From Luteimonas terrae (GTDB lineage Bacteria > Pseudomonadota > Gammaproteobacteria > Xanthomonadales > Xanthomonadaceae): a stretch of 64,000 nt of DNA. Position 1 is the stretch's first letter. The number at the start of each line of letters is the position of its first letter. Position numbers and translations under genes: made by a program. Positions 1 through 9,272 of the stretch are shown in pieces. The stretch lies in contig NZ_SMTG01000002.1 of NCBI RefSeq assembly GCF_004358165.1, forward strand, positions 1,116,001-1,180,000. The letters run 5' to 3'. Below the pieces are notes generated by a model. That model saw nothing but the letters and a program-made list of their open reading frames with translations. It was not told the origin of the DNA and did no database searches.

Positions 1-2
1 CC

Positions 3-1658
3 GTGCCCCGCCCCGCCCGCTTCCGGCTGCTGCCGCCGGTGGCGGCCCTGGTGCTGGCGACGGCCGCGGTATGCGCGCCGGCCCAGGACACGCGCCTGCC
101 GGACATCGGTTCGTCCGCAGGCACCGTGCTGAGCCCGGCCAAGCAGTCCGAGTACGGCCAGATGCTGCTGGCGCAGCTGCGCCACTACAACTACGTGCTC
201 GAGGATCCGCTGGTCGACGGCTGGCTGCGCACCACCGGCAATCGCCTGGCCGCGTCGAGCGACCAGCCGCAGCAGGCCTTCACCTTCTTCATGATGCGCG
301 ACCGCAGCATCAACGCCTTCGCCACCTTGGGCGGATACGTGGGCATGAACGCCGGCCTGGTGCTGGCGGCCGAAACCGAGGACGAGGTGGCCGCCGTGCT
401 GGCGCACGAAGTCGCGCACGTCACCCAGTCGCACGTGCTGCGCGGCGTCGAGCGCGCACAGCGCGACCAGGTGCCGATGCTGCTGGCAATGCTCGGCGCG
501 ATCGCGGCCGCGTCGCAGAGCAGCAGCAGTTCGTCCGATGACGCGGCGATGGCGATCATCGCCGGTGCCCAGGGCCTCGCCCTGCAGCGGCAGATCGACT
601 ACACGCGCTCCAACGAATCCGAAGCCGATCGCCTCGGCATCCGCACGCTGTCGCGCGCCGGTTACGACCCCGAGGGCATGGCCTCGATGTTCGAGCGCAT
701 GCAGTCGGTGTCGCGCACCAACCAGGGCGGCGACCGCGAACGCCTGCCCGACTACCTGCGCACCCACCCGGTCACGACCACGCGCATCAGCGAGGCGCGC
801 GACCGTGCCGAGCGCATGAACCGCGAGACGGTGACCAGTACGGTGCGCACGCCGACCGGCTCGCGCACCGAACGCGCGCCGATCGAGGGTGGCTACGAGG
901 CGCCGCTGCGGGCAATGGACAACCCCCTGCTGCCGGCGTCATTCCGGCTCGACCCCGCGGCCGCCCGCGCGATCGACGGCAGCCAGTTCGGCTGGGCCCG
1001 CGAGCGCCTGCGCGTGCTGAGCGCCAACACACCGGCTGCGGCCATCCGCGAGTACGAGGCGATGCGCCGCAGCGGCGCGCTCAGCGATGCCGAGCGCTAC
1101 GGACTGGCGATCGCACGGCTGCGCTCCAATGATCTCGACGGCGCGGGCAAGGCGCTCAACGAACTGCTGGCCGAGCATCCCGGCGACATGTGGCTGACGC
1201 TCGGCGTCGCCGAGACCGACGCGCGTGCCGGTCGCACGGCCGCGGCCGACCGGCGTTTCGACGATCTGCTCGAGCGGATGCCGCGGCATCCGGCCGTGGT
1301 GCTGACCTACGCCGCGATGCTGGCCGAGCGCAACACACCAGAGGCGGGCACGCGCGCGCAGGCGATCCTGCGTCCGCTGCTCAACGCGTCCGGCGGCGAT
1401 CCCGCCTTCCAGCGCGCCTTCGCCCGCGCCAGCGAGATGGCGGGCGACCCGGTGCGCGCTGGCGAGGCCTGGGCGGAGGCCGCCTACCTCGGCGGGCGTC
1501 CGGAACAGGCGCTGATCCAGCTCAACACGCTGAAGAAGCGCGAGGATCTGGACTACTACGCGCGCACCCGCATCGACGCGCGCATCGCGGCGATCACCCC
1601 GCAGGTGCTGGAACTGCGCCGTCAGGGCATCCGCGACGAAGACCTGCGGCGCCGCTGA
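3..1658 (+). CDS. bepA: BepA/YfgC-like M48 metalloprotease with C-terminal TPRs
   Basis: Probable periplasmic zinc protease and chaperone that helps outer-membrane protein (BAM/LptD) assembly and degrades stalled proteins. The 551-residue product has a signal peptide (hydrophobic residues 10-25, then CAPAQ), an M48 domain with HEVAH at residues 135-139 and the downstream ESEAD glutamate motif, then a helical, alanine-rich TPR-like C-terminal half (about residues 310-540). Length and order match BepA (about 490 residues in E. coli) with a slightly longer tail. The first possible start is a GTG at base 3. Because the window edge is there, the true start could lie upstream. It precedes the phosphate genes but is separated from phoB by 149 bases, so it is probably a separate unit. 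Family assignment is firm; the BepA role is by homology. Confidence 0.85.
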   Translation: MPRPARFRLLPPVAALVLATAAVCAPAQDTRLPDIGSSAGTVLSPAKQSEYGQMLLAQLRHYNYVLEDPLVDGWLRTTGNRLAASSDQPQQAFTFFMMRDRSINAFATLGGYVGMNAGLVLAAETEDEVAAVLAHEVAHVTQSHVLRGVERAQRDQVPMLLAMLGAIAAASQSSSSSSDDAAMAIIAGAQGLALQRQIDYTRSNESEADRLGIRTLSRAGYDPEGMASMFERMQSVSRTNQGGDRERLPDYLRTHPVTTTRISEARDRAERMNRETVTSTVRTPTGSRTERAPIEGGYEAPLRAMDNPLLPASFRLDPAAARAIDGSQFGWARERLRVLSANTPAAAIREYEAMRRSGALSDAERYGLAIARLRSNDLDGAGKALNELLAEHPGDMWLTLGVAETDARAGRTAAADRRFDDLLERMPRHPAVVLTYAAMLAERNTPEAGTRAQAILRPLLNASGGDPAFQRAFARASEMAGDPVRAGEAWAEAAYLGGRPEQALIQLNTLKKREDLDYYARTRIDARIAAITPQVLELRRQGIRDEDLRRR

Positions 1659-1743
1659 GCGCCTCCCGCCACCCGGCCGTCATCTGCCGGACTTCTGCAA
1701 CGGTTCCTGCGGGCCCGGCGCCGCCTGCGAAGCGGGCTGCCGC

Positions 1744-1772
1744 ATGTCGCCAAACCGTCATAAAACTGTCGT
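1744..1772 (+). promoter_or_regulatory. Pho box with three half-sites upstream of phoB
   Basis: Three 7-mers start at 1744 (ATGTCGC), 1755 (CCGTCAT) and 1766 (CTGTCGT), exactly 11 bases apart, with A-rich 4-base spacers (CAAA, AAAA, GTAA). This matches the known PhoB site, direct repeats of CTGTCAT at 11-bp spacing. It ends 35 bases before the phoB ATG. Inference: PhoB activates its own operon. Confidence 0.8.
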
Positions 1773-1807
1773 GTAATGGCGCCACCCACCGGGCCACGGA
1801 CCGTTCC

Positions 1808-2497
1808 ATGCAGAAACGCATTCTCATCGTCGACGACGAACCGGCGATCCGCGACATGGTCGCCTTCGCCCTGCGCAAGGGCGAGTTCGAGCCGATGCAC
1901 GCCGGCGACGCGCGCGAGGCCCAGTCGGCGATCGTCGACCGCGTGCCCGACCTGATCCTGCTCGACTGGATGCTGCCCGGCACCAGCGGTCTTGAACTGG
2001 CGCGCCGCTGGCGCAAGGACGCGCTGACCCGCGACATCCCGATCATCATGCTCACCGCCCGCGGCGAGGAGAACGACCGCGTCGGCGGACTGGAAGCCGG
2101 CGTCGACGACTACGTGGTCAAGCCGTTCTCGGCCCGCGAACTGCTGGCACGCATCCGCGCGGTCATGCGCCGCGCCCGCGACGACGACGAGGACGGCAGC
2201 GTCAGCGTCGGCGCCCTGCGCATCGACGGCGCCGCGCACCGCGTGTTCGCCGGCGACGCGCCGGTGACCATCGGCCCGACCGAATACCGCCTGCTGCACT
2301 TCTTCATGACCCACCCCGAACGCGTCTACAGCCGCTCGCAGCTGCTCGACCACGTCTGGGGCGGCAGCGTCTACGTCGAGGAACGCACCGTCGACGTGCA
2401 CATCCGCCGGCTGCGCAAGACGCTGGAGCCGAGTGGGCTGGACGGGATGGTGCAGACGGTGCGTGGGTCGGGTTACCGGTTTTCGGCGTCGGTCTGA
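1808..2497 (+). CDS. phoB: Phosphate regulon response regulator PhoB
   Basis: DNA-binding response regulator that turns on phosphate-starvation genes when phosphorylated by PhoR. The product is 229 residues, the normal length. It has an N-terminal receiver with VDDE acidic residues, phospho-acceptor Asp53 in LLDWMLPG, and the Thr and Lys switch residues ([14 protein letters not shown]). A C-terminal OmpR/PhoB winged helix (about 130-228) ends in the usual VRGSGYRF motif. The ATG start gives the canonical [10 protein letters not shown] opening. A Pho box lies just upstream. Unusually, phoR does not follow directly: a 297-base gap with a strong hairpin separates them. Confidence 0.95.
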   Translation: MQKRILIVDDEPAIRDMVAFALRKGEFEPMHAGDAREAQSAIVDRVPDLILLDWMLPGTSGLELARRWRKDALTRDIPIIMLTARGEENDRVGGLEAGVDDYVVKPFSARELLARIRAVMRRARDDDEDGSVSVGALRIDGAAHRVFAGDAPVTIGPTEYRLLHFFMTHPERVYSRSQLLDHVWGGSVYVEERTVDVHIRRLRKTLEPSGLDGMVQTVRGSGYRFSASV

Positions 2498-2574
2498 CCA
2501 CATCGAAGCATCAGTCGCCGCTCTGCCCGCCTGTGACATTCCCGGCGGCAGGCCACGGATCGCACATCCGGGCA

Positions 2575-2602
2575 GGGCGCCGCACGTGGATGTGCGGCGC
2601 CC
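2575..2602. repeat. REP-like hairpin between phoB and phoR
   Basis: Perfect 11-bp stem (GGGCGCCGCAC at 2575-2585, complement at 2592-2602) closed by the 6-base loop GTGGAT. The loop carries the same GGAT core as the hairpins at 10081-10125. It has no T tract, so it looks more like an extragenic palindrome than an intrinsic terminator. It may stabilise or attenuate the phoB message. Confidence 0.55.
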
Positions 2603-2781
2603 TCCGAGGCTGCGGACCGCAATGACGGCTTCGCGCTTCATGGAACGGCGTCGCGGCCATCACAACGGCGATAGCCAAGGCCGAAGCGCGATCCGCTGAG
2701 CACCCGGTGCGCCGCGACATCAGCAAGCGCAACACCCTGTGCACCCTGCTTCAATACGTCAATCTGTCACCTGACCTTGCC

Positions 2782-2787
2782 TAGACT
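2782..2787 (+). promoter_or_regulatory. Candidate -10 element for a leaderless phoR transcript
   Basis: TAGACT ends 7 bases before the phoR ATG (2795), placing the expected transcription start at or next to the start codon. There is no Shine-Dalgarno sequence before this ATG. No good -35 is visible. The same geometry occurs before rlmJ, map and the GNAT gene at 25091. Confidence 0.4.
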
Positions 2788-2794
2788 CGATCGC

Positions 2795-4123
2795 ATGCCG
2801 CCCCGCATCCATGCCGCCTGGACCCGAACACTGCTGCAGCTGATCGCCGTGCTCGCGGTGGCGGCGATCGTGGGGGCACTGGTGGACCACATCTGGATGG
2901 CGCTGGCGGTGGCCGCGTTGGGCGTCGTCGCCTGGCACTACTGGAAGCTGTACGACCTGCTCGCGCGACTGACCTCGCGCAGCCGCGTACCACCGCCGCA
3001 AGGGGACGGCGTGTGGCAGGAGACCGATCGCATGCTGCACCGGGGACAACAGGACATGCGCGCGCGCAAGCGGCGCCTGATCGGCATGCTGCGCGCCTAT
3101 CGCGCAGTGGCGGCGGCGCTGCCGGATGCGGTGGTCGTCGTCGATCGCAACAGCCAGCGCGTGCAGTGGTTCAACCGCGCGGCAACCACGCTGCTGGGGC
3201 TGCAGATGCCGCGCGATCTGGGCAAGCCGGTCGGCGACACGCTGCAGCCGCTGCCGGTGGCGCACTGGCTGGCGCAGGGGCGTCGCGCCGAGCCGATGCT
3301 CGACGTGCCCTCTCCGCACTCCTCGGGCACGCGCCTGGAACTGCGCCTGATTCCCTACTCCGACGACCTGTGGCTGCTGCTGGCCCGCGACGTCACCCGC
3401 ATCATGAAGCTCGAGCAGATGCGTCGCGATTTCGTCGCCAACGTCTCGCACGAACTGCGCACGCCGCTGACCGTGGTCCACGGCTATCTGGAAATGCTCG
3501 ACCCCGCCGATCAGCCCGAGTGGGCCCCGATGCTGGCCGAGATGCAGAACCAGTCGCAGCGCATGACCCAGCTGGTCGAGGACCTGCTGACCCTTTCGCG
3601 CCTCGAGGCGCAGGAGAGCATCGGCGACGAGACGGTCTCGATGGCATCGATGCTCGCCACGCTGCGCCGCGAACTGGAAGTCCTGAGCCAGGGCCGGCAC
3701 ACGATCGCGGTCGAAGACAGCTCGCCGACCGATCTCGTCGGCTCGACACGCGAACTGCACAGCGCGTTCTCCAACTTGGTCAGCAACGCGGTGCGCTACA
3801 CGCCCGCGGGCGGCCGCATCACCATCCGCTACGCGCCGTTGACCGGTGGCGGTGTGGCGCTGTCGGTCGAAGACACCGGCTACGGCATTCCGGCCGCGCA
3901 CCTGCCGCGCATCACCGAGCGGTTCTATCGCGTGTCGACCAGCCGCTCGCGCGAATCGGGCGGCACGGGCCTGGGCCTGGCGATCGTCAAGCACGTGCTG
4001 CACCTGCACCAGGCGCGGTTGGAGATCGACAGCGAAGTCGGTCGCGGCAGCCGCTTCGCCTGTCACTTCACCGCCGACCGCGTGCGTGCACGCGATCCCC
4101 AGTACTACGGAGCCACCGCATGA
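2795..4123 (+). CDS. phoR: Phosphate regulon sensor histidine kinase PhoR
   Basis: Inner-membrane sensor kinase that phosphorylates PhoB under low phosphate, normally signalled through PhoU and the Pst transporter (neither is in the window). From ATG 2795 the product is 442 residues. It has two close hydrophobic segments (about 10-50), a cytoplasmic PAS domain (about 95-200), a HisKA box with His219 in NVSHELRTP, then the N box (NLVSNAVRYTP), G1 (DTGYGIP) and G2 (GGTGLGLAI) of the ATPase domain. A TTG six codons upstream is also open, but ATG 2795 fits better. The stop overlaps the ppk start (ATGA), so phoR and ppk are translationally coupled. Confidence 0.92.
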   Translation: MPPRIHAAWTRTLLQLIAVLAVAAIVGALVDHIWMALAVAALGVVAWHYWKLYDLLARLTSRSRVPPPQGDGVWQETDRMLHRGQQDMRARKRRLIGMLRAYRAVAAALPDAVVVVDRNSQRVQWFNRAATTLLGLQMPRDLGKPVGDTLQPLPVAHWLAQGRRAEPMLDVPSPHSSGTRLELRLIPYSDDLWLLLARDVTRIMKLEQMRRDFVANVSHELRTPLTVVHGYLEMLDPADQPEWAPMLAEMQNQSQRMTQLVEDLLTLSRLEAQESIGDETVSMASMLATLRRELEVLSQGRHTIAVEDSSPTDLVGSTRELHSAFSNLVSNAVRYTPAGGRITIRYAPLTGGGVALSVEDTGYGIPAAHLPRITERFYRVSTSRSRESGGTGLGLAIVKHVLHLHQARLEIDSEVGRGSRFACHFTADRVRARDPQYYGATA

Positions 4124-6258
4124 GTGCCGCCCGCCCGCGCGTCCGCAAGGCCGCGAAATCCGGCCACGTCCAGGACGCGAACGTCGATACGGCAGTGGAG
4201 ACGGTCGACCCGCTGCGCGATCCGGCGTTGTATCTCAATCGCGAGATCTCGCAGCTGGACTTCAACTTCCGCGTGCTGGCGCAGGCCCAGGACGAGTCGG
4301 TACCGCTGCTCGAGCGCCTGAAGTACCTGTGCATCTCCTGCACCAACCTCGACGAATTCTTCGAGATCCGCGCCGCGACCATGCGCCATGCGCAGGATTT
4401 CGGCGTACCGCTGCCGCCCGACGGGCTCACGCCGGCCACCGTGCTCAGGCGCATCCACGAGCGCACCGCGCAGCTGGTCGAGGCGCAGTACGACTGCTGG
4501 AACCAGGTGCTGCGCCCCGCGATGTCCGAGGCCGGCGTGCGCGTGCTGGGCCCGCAGCAATGGTCCGCGCGCCAGATCCGCTGGCTGCGCGCCTACTTCC
4601 GCGACGAGGTCATGCCGGTGCTCTCGCCGCTGGGTCTGGACCCCTCGCACCCGTTCCCGAAGATCCTCAACAAGTCGCTCAACATCGTCGTCGCGCTCAA
4701 GGGCAAGGACGCGTTCGGCCGCGTGGGCAACCTCGCCATCGTGCGTGCGCCGCGCTCGCTGCCGCGCATCATCCAGCTACCCGAAAGCATTTCCGGCGGC
4801 GAGTACGACTTCGTGTTCCTGTCGTCGGTGCTGTCGGAATTCGTGCACGAGCTGTTCCCCGGCATGGACGTCAAGGGCGCCTACCAGTTCCGCGTGACCC
4901 GCAATTCGGAACTGATCGTCGACGAGGAGGAGATCGACAATCTCGCGCTCGCGCTGCGCGATGAACTCGCCGGACGCGGCTACCTGCGCGCGATGCGGCT
5001 GGAGATCTCGGCCAAGTGCCCCAAGCCGATCGTGCGCACGCTGATGCAGAATTTCGACCTGCCCGAGAACGCGGTCTACCGCATCGACGGGCCGGTCAAC
5101 CTCAACCGCATCAGCCAGATCTTCGATCTGGTACAGCGCCCCGACCTGAAGTTCCCCACCTTCCAGCAGCGTCAGCTCAAGGGCACCGACGCGATGTTCG
5201 AACTGGTGGCCGACGGCGACATCCTGCTGCACCACCCCTTCGATTCGTTCGCGCCGGTGCTCGAGCTGATCAAGCAGGCGGCCGAAGACCCGAACGTGCT
5301 GGCGATCAAGCAGACGCTCTACCGCACCGGCAAGGACTCGGCGATCGTCGAGCATCTGGTGCAGGCGGCGCGCAACGGCAAGGACGTGACCGTCGTCGTC
5401 GAACTGCGTGCGCGCTTCGACGAGGAGGCCAACCTCGGCCTCGCCGACCGCCTGCAGGAGGCCGGCGTGCAGGTCGTCTACGGCGTGGTCGGTTACAAAA
5501 CTCACGCCAAGATGCTGCTGATCGTGCGCCGCGAGGGCCGCAAGCTGCGTCGCTACATCCATCTGGGCACCGGCAACTACCATGCCGGCACCGCGCGCGT
5601 GTACACCGACTTCGGCCTGCTGACCGCCGACCCGGACATCGGCAACGACGTGCACCTGCTGTTCCAGCAGATGTCGGGCCTGGCGCCGGCGATCGGACTC
5701 AAGCGCCTGCTGCAGTCGCCCTTCACGCTGCACGCGGGGGTGATCGCACGCATCGAACGCGAAACCGCGCATGCCGGCGCCGGACGCCCGGCACGCATCG
5801 TCGCCAAGATGAACGCGCTCAACGAGCCGCAGGTCATGCGCGCGCTCTACGTCGCCTCGCAGGCCGGCGTGCAGATCGACCTGATCGTGCGCGGCGCCTG
5901 CGCGTTGCGTCCCGGCGTGCCGGGCGTGTCGGACAACATCCGCGTGCGGTCGATCGTCGGCCGCTTCCTCGAACACCACCGCGTGTACTGGTTCGGCAAC
6001 GACGGCCAGCCGGACCTGTTCTGCGCCAGCGCGGACTGGCTGGAACGCAATCTGCTGCGCCGCGTGGAAACCGGCTTCCCGATCCTCGACCCGGAGATTG
6101 CCGAACGGGTGAAGACCGAGTCGCTGGACAACTACCTGGCCGACAACCTCAACGCCTGGGAACTGCGCGACGACGGCAGCTACGTGAAGCTCAAGCCCGA
6201 GGACGATGCGATGCCGCATTCGGCGCAGGGCTGGCTGCTCGCGAACCTGTGCGGCTGA
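4120..6258 (+). CDS. ppk1: Polyphosphate kinase PPK1
   Basis: Makes long-chain polyphosphate from the gamma-phosphate of ATP, at the inner face of the membrane. The 712-residue product has the usual four-domain order: N-terminal helical domain opening with LYLNREISQLDFNFRVL, head domain, and two phospholipase-D-like catalytic domains. The catalytic histidine is in GYKTHAKM (about residue 462); the second conserved region is IHLGTGNYH. The start ATG overlaps the phoR stop, and length and start match the family. Lying in the phoBR unit, it is probably induced by phosphate stress. Its antagonist, the exopolyphosphatase, is the next gene. Confidence 0.95.
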   Translation: MSAARPRVRKAAKSGHVQDANVDTAVETVDPLRDPALYLNREISQLDFNFRVLAQAQDESVPLLERLKYLCISCTNLDEFFEIRAATMRHAQDFGVPLPPDGLTPATVLRRIHERTAQLVEAQYDCWNQVLRPAMSEAGVRVLGPQQWSARQIRWLRAYFRDEVMPVLSPLGLDPSHPFPKILNKSLNIVVALKGKDAFGRVGNLAIVRAPRSLPRIIQLPESISGGEYDFVFLSSVLSEFVHELFPGMDVKGAYQFRVTRNSELIVDEEEIDNLALALRDELAGRGYLRAMRLEISAKCPKPIVRTLMQNFDLPENAVYRIDGPVNLNRISQIFDLVQRPDLKFPTFQQRQLKGTDAMFELVADGDILLHHPFDSFAPVLELIKQAAEDPNVLAIKQTLYRTGKDSAIVEHLVQAARNGKDVTVVVELRARFDEEANLGLADRLQEAGVQVVYGVVGYKTHAKMLLIVRREGRKLRRYIHLGTGNYHAGTARVYTDFGLLTADPDIGNDVHLLFQQMSGLAPAIGLKRLLQSPFTLHAGVIARIERETAHAGAGRPARIVAKMNALNEPQVMRALYVASQAGVQIDLIVRGACALRPGVPGVSDNIRVRSIVGRFLEHHRVYWFGNDGQPDLFCASADWLERNLLRRVETGFPILDPEIAERVKTESLDNYLADNLNAWELRDDGSYVKLKPEDDAMPHSAQGWLLANLCG

Positions 6259-6352
6259 GCGACCCGGACACGTGTGCGGCCATTACTTACGCCGGCCACG
6301 GCCCCGGACTGCACGTCCGCCGCACTCCGCAACGCCGCCGGGAGTGCCGCGC

Positions 6353-6370
6353 GGCATGCTTTAACATGCC
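6353..6370. other. Palindrome upstream of ppx
   Basis: GGCATG-CTTTAA-CATGCC forms a perfect 6-bp dyad around an AT-rich centre in an otherwise very GC-rich 163-base gap between ppk and ppx. The TTTAAC centre could be a -10 hexamer about 55 bases before ppx, or the dyad could be a regulator site. Function unknown. Confidence 0.35.
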
Positions 6371-6421
6371 CGCTCCCCCAACGCCGCAGGCGCACCATGC
6401 GCCGCGCCACGCAGGAACCCC

Positions 6422-7966
6422 ATGACCGGTCATGAAACGCTCGCGCTCGCCGAGGCGATGACGGCACCGCTCGAGGACGGCGAGATGCTCGCCGCGATCG
6501 ATCTGGGATCCAACAGTTTCCACATGGTCGTGGCCCGCTACACGCTGGGCCAGCTGCGCGTGGTCGACCGTCTGCGCGAGACCGTGCGCATGGCCGAAGG
6601 TCTCGACAGCCGTGGCGGCCTGAGCGCGGAGGTGCGCCAGCGTGCGCTGCAATGCCTGTCGCGTTTCGGCCAGCGCATCCGCGACATCCCGCCGCAGCGC
6701 GTGCGTGCGCTGGCGACCAACACCGTGCGCCGGCTCGCCGCGCCGCAGGCCTTCTTGGTGCCGGCCGAAACCGCGCTGGGCCATGCGATCGAAGTGATCT
6801 CCGGCCGCGAGGAAGCACGCCTGATCTATCTGGGCGTCTCCCACGCGCAGCCACCCAAGCCCGGGCAGCGGCGGCTGGTCATCGACATCGGCGGCGGTTC
6901 CACCGAATGCATCATCGGTAGCGGCTTCGATGCGCTGGAGCGCGAAAGCCTGCAGATCGGCTGCGTTGCCAGCACGCGGCGGTTCTTCCCCGGCGGCAAG
7001 CTGTCGAGGAAGCGCTGGCGCGAGGCCTCGGCCGAGGTCGCCGCGGAATTCCAGCAGTTCGCCAGCACCTATCGCGCGCTCGGCTGGCAGGAAGTGGTCG
7101 GCGCCTCGGGCACCAACAAGGCGATCGGCGAAATCTGCGCGGCGATGAAGCTGACCAAGGGCGCGGTGACCGCGCAGGCGCTGCCGGTCGTGCGCGACAC
7201 GCTGCTGCAGGCCGGCCACATCGATGCGATCGCGCTGCCGGGTCTGTCCGACGACCGCCGGCCGATCATCGCCGGCGGCGTGCTGGTGCTCGAAGCGGCG
7301 TTCCAGGTGCTGGGCATCGAGCGCATGCAGGTCAGCAAGGCGGCGATGCGCGAAGGCGTGCTGCACGACATGCTCGGCCGTGGCGGCGGCGACGATCCGC
7401 GCGAGGCGTCGATCGAGGCGCTGGTGCAGCGTTACGGCATCGACCAGGCGCAGGCCGCGCGCGTCGAGGCGACCGCGCTGCGCCTGTTCGACCAGGTCGC
7501 GCGCAGCTGGAGCCTCGACGGCGACGATCTGCGCATGCTGGCCTGGGCGTGCCGCGTGCACGAGCTGGGTCTGGCCATCGCGCACAGCCAGTACCACGTG
7601 CACGGCGCCTACGTGCTGGAGCATTCCGACATCGCCGGCTTCTCGCGCCAGGAGCAGCAGTTCCTCGCGACGTTGGTGCGCTGCCAGCGCCGCAAGATCG
7701 GCAAGTCCGCGTTCGAGGCGCTGCCCGATCGCCTGCTGCTGCAGGCACGCCGCACCGCCGCGCTGCTGCGGCTGGCCGTGCTGCTGCACCGCAGCCACGA
7801 GGCCGACGAGATTCCGCGCCTGGAAGCGACCGCCGATGGCCCGCTGCTGCGTCTGCGGCTGCCGCGACAGTGGCTGGAAGCGCGTCCGCTGCTGCGGACC
7901 GATCTGGAAGGCGAACCCGACGATCTCGCACCGCTCGGCGTGACGCTCGCCCTGACGGCGGAGTGA
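6422..7966 (+). CDS. ppx: Exopolyphosphatase (Ppx/GppA family)
   Basis: Releases phosphate from polyphosphate ends and may also hydrolyse pppGpp (the two activities share this family). The product is 514 residues, typical of Ppx. Two ASKHA phosphate-binding motifs are visible: AIDLGSNSFHMVV near the N terminus and VIDIGGGSTECIIG at about residue 155. The GASGTNKAIGE segment follows, then the C-terminal HD-like helical domain. The ATG at 6422 is the first in-frame start. It is 163 bases from ppk, with its own possible promoter. With ppk it forms a polyphosphate synthesis and breakdown pair. Confidence 0.93.
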   Translation: MTGHETLALAEAMTAPLEDGEMLAAIDLGSNSFHMVVARYTLGQLRVVDRLRETVRMAEGLDSRGGLSAEVRQRALQCLSRFGQRIRDIPPQRVRALATNTVRRLAAPQAFLVPAETALGHAIEVISGREEARLIYLGVSHAQPPKPGQRRLVIDIGGGSTECIIGSGFDALERESLQIGCVASTRRFFPGGKLSRKRWREASAEVAAEFQQFASTYRALGWQEVVGASGTNKAIGEICAAMKLTKGAVTAQALPVVRDTLLQAGHIDAIALPGLSDDRRPIIAGGVLVLEAAFQVLGIERMQVSKAAMREGVLHDMLGRGGGDDPREASIEALVQRYGIDQAQAARVEATALRLFDQVARSWSLDGDDLRMLAWACRVHELGLAIAHSQYHVHGAYVLEHSDIAGFSRQEQQFLATLVRCQRRKIGKSAFEALPDRLLLQARRTAALLRLAVLLHRSHEADEIPRLEATADGPLLRLRLPRQWLEARPLLRTDLEGEPDDLAPLGVTLALTAE

Positions 7967-7998
7967 GCCGGCGCGCGTCCGCCCGTTCCAGGCGTTCG

Positions 7999-8027
7999 CT
8001 GTCACCGAAGCGTCAAGCCGCGGTCAT
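7999..8027 (+). promoter_or_regulatory. Pho box with three half-sites upstream of the glycosyltransferase
   Basis: 7-mers CTGTCAC (7999), GCGTCAA (8010) and CGGTCAT (8021) place GTCA at 8001, 8012 and 8023, exactly 11 bases apart. This is the PhoB binding pattern, like the site before phoB. It lies 55 bases before the preferred start of the next gene. Inference: the glycosyltransferase and PAP2 genes belong to the Pho regulon. Confidence 0.75.
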
Positions 8028-8081
8028 CGGACCGGCATCGAGGTGTCCCAAGCTGCATCCAGCCAGCGACCGGACCGAACG

Positions 8082-9272
8082 ATGCGCTACGCGATCGTCA
8101 CCGATACCTACACCCCCGACATCAACGGGGTGGCACTGACGCTGCAATCCTATGTCCGCGGCCTGCGCGCACGCGGGCACACGGTCGAAGTCGTCCGCCC
8201 CGCGCGCATCGGAGAGCCGCCGGGCAGTGACGCCACGACGCTGCGCATCCGCGGTCTGCGCGTGCCCCGCTATCCCGGCCTGCGCCTCGCGCTCCCGGCC
8301 GGTCAGCGGCTGCGCAGCCGCTGGCGCAGCGCACGACCCGATGCGATCTATGTCGCCACCGAAGGCCCGCTGGGCTGGTCGGCCCTCGACGCCGCGCAGG
8401 CGCTGCGCATTCCCGTCGTCACCGCGTTGCATACGCGCTTCGATCTTTACATGGCCGCTTACGGCGCGCCATGGCTGCAGCCGGCCGCGCTGTCGTGGAT
8501 GCGACGCTTCCATGCGCGCGCCGACGCGACCCTGGTCGCGACCCGCGCGCTTGCCGCCGAACTGCGCGAGGCCGGCATCGGTCATCCGGTGGTGCTGTCG
8601 CGCGCGGTCGACTGCCAGCAGTTCGATCCGGCGCGACGCGATGTTGCACTTCGCGCCGCATGGGGCGTAACCAAGGGCGGTCTCGTCGCGATCCACGTCG
8701 GCCGCGTTGCCGCCGAGAAGAACCTCGGCCTCGCGGTACGCGCTTTTCGTGCGCTGCAGGCCCAACGTTCCGACGCCCGCATGGTGTTCGTCGGCGACGG
8801 CCCCGAACGCGCCGCGTTGCAGGCTGCCCATCCCGATTTCATCTTTGCCGGATCCCAACGGGGCGACGATCTCGGCCGGCACTTCGCCAGCGCCGACCTG
8901 TTCCTGTTTCCCAGCCGCAGCGAGACCTTCGGCAACGTGGTGCTCGAGTCGATGGCCTGCGGCGTGCCGCAGGTCGCCTTCGACCATGGCGCCGCCACCG
9001 AACACCTCTGCGACGGTCACCATGGCGCGCGCATCGCCGGCGATGACGAGGACGCCTTCATCGCGGCCGCGGTCGCGCTGTCCGGCGATGCAGACACGCG
9101 CCGGGCAATGGGCCTGGCTGCGCGCGAAGCCATGCGCCGGCTGACGCCCGCGCACGTCGCCGACGATCTCGATGCGCTGCTGGTCGGCCTGCGTGGCCGT
9201 GCCGCAGGTCCGCGCGCCCCGCTTCCCGCCCCGAGCGATGCCGAGGATGCCGATGCACGCCACGCCGCGTAG
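8082..9272 (+). CDS. GT4-family (GT-B) glycosyltransferase, MgtA/SQD2-like
   Basis: Probable retaining glycosyltransferase acting on a lipid acceptor at the inner membrane. From ATG 8082 the product is 396 residues. It has an N-terminal acceptor domain opening with TDTYTPDINGVA, and a C-terminal Rossmann domain with HVGRVAAEKNL, FVGDGPE and the E-x7-E donor motif in SETFGNVVLESMACG. This is the pattern of MgtA mannosyltransferases and SQD2/SQDX sulfoquinovosyl-diacylglycerol synthases. A GTG 13 codons upstream is also open. The next gene, a PAP2 phosphatase, overlaps its end, and a Pho box lies upstream. Inference: it glycosylates diacylglycerol made by the PAP2 enzyme when phosphate is scarce. 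Donor sugar unknown. Confidence 0.85.
   Translation: MRYAIVTDTYTPDINGVALTLQSYVRGLRARGHTVEVVRPARIGEPPGSDATTLRIRGLRVPRYPGLRLALPAGQRLRSRWRSARPDAIYVATEGPLGWSALDAAQALRIPVVTALHTRFDLYMAAYGAPWLQPAALSWMRRFHARADATLVATRALAAELREAGIGHPVVLSRAVDCQQFDPARRDVALRAAWGVTKGGLVAIHVGRVAAEKNLGLAVRAFRALQAQRSDARMVFVGDGPERAALQAAHPDFIFAGSQRGDDLGRHFASADLFLFPSRSETFGNVVLESMACGVPQVAFDHGAATEHLCDGHHGARIAGDDEDAFIAAAVALSGDADTRRAMGLAAREAMRRLTPAHVADDLDALLVGLRGRAAGPRAPLPAPSDAEDADARHAA

Noticed and set aside
2756..2770. Possible second Pho box before phoR (GTCA at 2758 and 2766)
   Set aside because: The two GTCA cores are 8 bases apart, not 11, and no third half-site fits, unlike the sites at 1744 and 7999.
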